Shown here one piece after another: positions 32,004 through 33,296 of a DNA stretch of 33,296 nt. Under the pieces are notes generated by a model. That model was not told the origin of the DNA, did not search any database, and saw only the letters and a list, made by a program, of their open reading frames with translations. A program made the position numbers and the translations under genes. Position 1 is the first letter of the stretch. Each line of letters starts with the position of its first letter. This stretch comes from Pseudolabrys sp. (GTDB taxonomy: Bacteria > Pseudomonadota > Alphaproteobacteria > Rhizobiales > Xanthobacteraceae), in assembly GCA_030651965.1 (NCBI GenBank), contig JAUSBQ010000023.1:1-33296 (forward strand), in the 5' to 3' direction.

Positions 32004-32924
32004 TTAGTTAGCCTCGGCATGATCGGCGAGATTGGCAGCCCGCCATGCCTTGTAAGTCTGGCCCGTTCCTCGGACCAACCATTCCTTCGGCCCATTGACG
32101 CTTCGCGCCAGGATAATTGCCGCAGCCGCGGTCGGGCTCGGGCAGGAAACGTCCTTGGTAAAGCGGTATAGGCCTGGCTCGCCATCTTCGATGAGCTTGC
32201 TGTCGGCGATCAGCTGATCCCGAAAGCCCTGATATCCGCGGGGGAACGTTGGCGTCCCATCCCGCCGCGCGATCGACCCGGCCAGCACGATAAAGCCGTT
32301 GTCAGCTTCCCGCGCGGTGGCGCGAACGCCGACGGCATTGAGTTCGAATACGGGACTTTGCTCATCCGCGCCAACCAGCAACATCTGCCGGCGGTCTGCT
32401 GCGCGGAACAGGTCGAAACCCAATATCGGCAGGACCGTGCGCAGCTGCTCGATAAAAAAGCCCATGTCCGAACGGTCGGCTTCGGGCAGTAGGGAGAATT
32501 CCGGCTCGGTGCTGTTCGCTAGAACGACCGTGCCGGCCTCCTTGGTTAGTCTGATGATCTGGCTTTCAAGGAAACGGGCGTGCGCCTTGGTCAGGTTTTC
32601 GTCTTTGCTGACGACGAAGGCCACCCGGTCGAAAAAGTCCATTTCTTCGTCGCTCTCGTGGCGGCGAAGTCTCTTCCGGATGTTGTCGGCCTCCCCAACA
32701 TAGACCTTCAATCCGTTTATACGGTCGGGGTCTGGGCCAATCAGCAGATAGATCCCCGTCCGCTCGGCCTCTTCCCGTCGGATCAACTGGCCCAGCCGTG
32801 CCCGCGGCGCCGACATCACCTTGCCGGTCCAGTTTACGACATCGGCCATGATAATGCCGGCGGGCGATCCGTCGACCAGGAACAGCTTGATCTGGCGTAG
32901 GCCGTTGGCGGTATGCTCGCTCAT
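32004..32924 (-). CDS. GIY-YIG nuclease-fold protein with C-terminal DUF4357
   Basis: A 306-aa protein with a GIY-YIG domain: TGIYLLIG near residue 56, KVYVGEADNIRKRLRRH at 73-89, and the conserved glutamate in ARFLESQII (Glu120). The C-terminus matches the DUF4357 pattern (SPTAAAAIILARSVNGPKEW). Such proteins are putative endonucleases commonly found in accessory DNA; no biochemical role is established that I know of. I prefer the ATG at 32924, preceded by AGGGA, over an upstream in-frame GTG at 32960 that has no ribosome-binding site. It is divergent from an XRE regulator starting near 33074, with symmetric sequence in the shared promoter, and may be under that regulator's control. Confidence 0.85.
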   Translation of the reverse strand: MSEHTANGLRQIKLFLVDGSPAGIIMADVVNWTGKVMSAPRARLGQLIRREEAERTGIYLLIGPDPDRINGLKVYVGEADNIRKRLRRHESDEEMDFFDRVAFVVSKDENLTKAHARFLESQIIRLTKEAGTVVLANSTEPEFSLLPEADRSDMGFFIEQLRTVLPILGFDLFRAADRRQMLLVGADEQSPVFELNAVGVRATAREADNGFIVLAGSIARRDGTPTFPRGYQGFRDQLIADSKLIEDGEPGLYRFTKDVSCPSPTAAAAIILARSVNGPKEWLVRGTGQTYKAWRAANLADHAEAN

Positions 32925-33024
32925 GGTCCCTGCCTGCGACCTTGTCGCGCGGATCGGCACGCTGATGGCGCCAGAAAGGGCCGGTTAGCGCGGCGATTGC
33001 TGCAAGGTGCTCCCCAAAGGTAAA

Positions 33025-33047
33025 TATATCCTTTTTTGGGATAATCC
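33025..33047. promoter_or_regulatory. Palindromic promoter/operator candidate between the GIY-YIG and XRE genes
   Basis: TATCC (33027-33031) and GGATA (33039-33043) form an inverted repeat around a T-run, and GGAT-A-ATCC (33039-33047) is itself a palindrome. GGGAT recurs at 33054-33058. The segment is AT-rich between GC-rich genes and lies in the divergent promoter. XRE proteins typically bind such sites, but no consensus is known here. Confidence 0.4.
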
Positions 33048-33073
33048 GATGATGGGATCATTTTTCTGCGTGC

Positions 33074-33296
33074 ATGGCTTCACGCGCGCGCGGCATGAGC
33101 AAATCCGTCCATTCTCCGGCCCATCTGGCCTTTTGCGAGCTGATGATAAAGGCTCGCAAGGCCGCGGGCCTGACCCAGCACGACCTGGCAAAGCGCCTGA
33201 AAAGGCCCCAGTCCTTCGTCGCCAAATACGAAGGCGGCGAGCGACGGATCGATGTCGTTGAGTTCTTGGCCGTCACACAGGCCATCGGCGCCGACC
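33074..33296 (+). CDS. XRE-family helix-turn-helix regulator (3' end outside window)
   Basis: The frame is open from 33074 to the window end. It encodes an N-terminal extension and then a lambda-repressor-like HTH: LMIKARKAAGLTQHDLAKRL, then QSFVAKYEGGERRIDVVEFLAV. The motif LTQ-(x)2-LA-(x)9-SxVxKYExGxR is the classic XRE pattern. Two ATG codons in frame, 33074 and 33095, are possible starts and neither has a strong ribosome-binding site. Its position, divergent from the GIY-YIG gene, fits a local repressor. The C-terminal part is missing, so a larger fusion cannot be excluded. Confidence 0.85.
   Translation, partial: MASRARGMSKSVHSPAHLAFCELMIKARKAAGLTQHDLAKRLKRPQSFVAKYEGGERRIDVVEFLAVTQAIGAD

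Noticed and set aside
33007-33261. 84-codon plus-strand frame at the window end
   Set aside because: It overlaps the XRE frame, which has a clear helix-turn-helix; this one has none and begins in the operator region.
1-33296. CRISPR array or insertion sequence
   Set aside because: No regularly spaced repeats and no transposase gene or matched terminal inverted repeats were seen anywhere in the window.

Overview
The window reads as chromosomal DNA of a high-GC alphaproteobacterium, most likely Hyphomicrobiales (Bradyrhizobium/Xanthobacteraceae-like). This placement is inferred from gene style: GntR/FCD-regulated CoA-ester catabolism, EtfBA, DUF5681 proteins and a GTG-started cold-shock gene. 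No rRNA, tRNA or marker gene here fixes the taxon.

Layout. (1) Positions 2-2964, plus strand: the 3' part of an acyl-CoA dehydrogenase and a fused double CaiB/BaiF CoA-transferase, overlapping by ATGA. (2) 2995-4901, minus strand: a zinc-free quinone-oxidoreductase-like MDR enzyme and, upstream of it, a GntR/FCD regulator. (3) 4902-5371: a divergent control region with palindromes and a striking folded leader. (4) 5372-20081, plus strand, tightly packed: a second double CoA-transferase, two hot-dog (MaoC-type) hydratase subunits, an HMG-CoA-lyase-like protein, an MmgE/PrpD protein, an acyl-CoA dehydrogenase, a single CoA-transferase, a 2-oxoglutarate-dehydrogenase-E1-like enzyme, an RraA-like protein, EtfB, EtfA and a second MmgE/PrpD protein. 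(5) 20141-26996: an LLM-family oxidoreductase followed by a coenzyme F420 locus, fbiC-npdG-cofE-(gap)-cofD-cofC. (6) 27000-33296: an accessory region with an unrecognised protein, a ParB-domain DNA methyltransferase, two DUF5681 proteins, a cold-shock protein with terminator, a small SANT/Myb-like protein, a GIY-YIG/DUF4357 protein, and the start of an XRE regulator.

How the parts may work together. The CoA-transferases would activate a carboxylic acid. The dehydrogenases would pass electrons to the locally encoded ETF. The hydratase pair, the HMG-CoA-lyase-like protein and possibly the RraA-like aldolase would hydrate and cleave the skeleton. The E1-like enzyme could decarboxylate a 2-oxo-acid or supply succinyl-CoA as CoA donor. 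The LLM enzyme beside a nearly complete F420 pathway and an F420:NADPH reductase suggests that one step uses F420. The substrate cannot be read from the sequence.

The most interesting points are this F420-coupled, unassigned catabolic locus in an apparent proteobacterium; the absence of a dehydro-F420-0 reductase domain; several altered catalytic residues (Glu to Asp in the first acyl-CoA dehydrogenase, Asp to Glu in the lyase, Asp to Glu in the N-halves of both double CoA-transferases); and the structured leader at 5230-5298.
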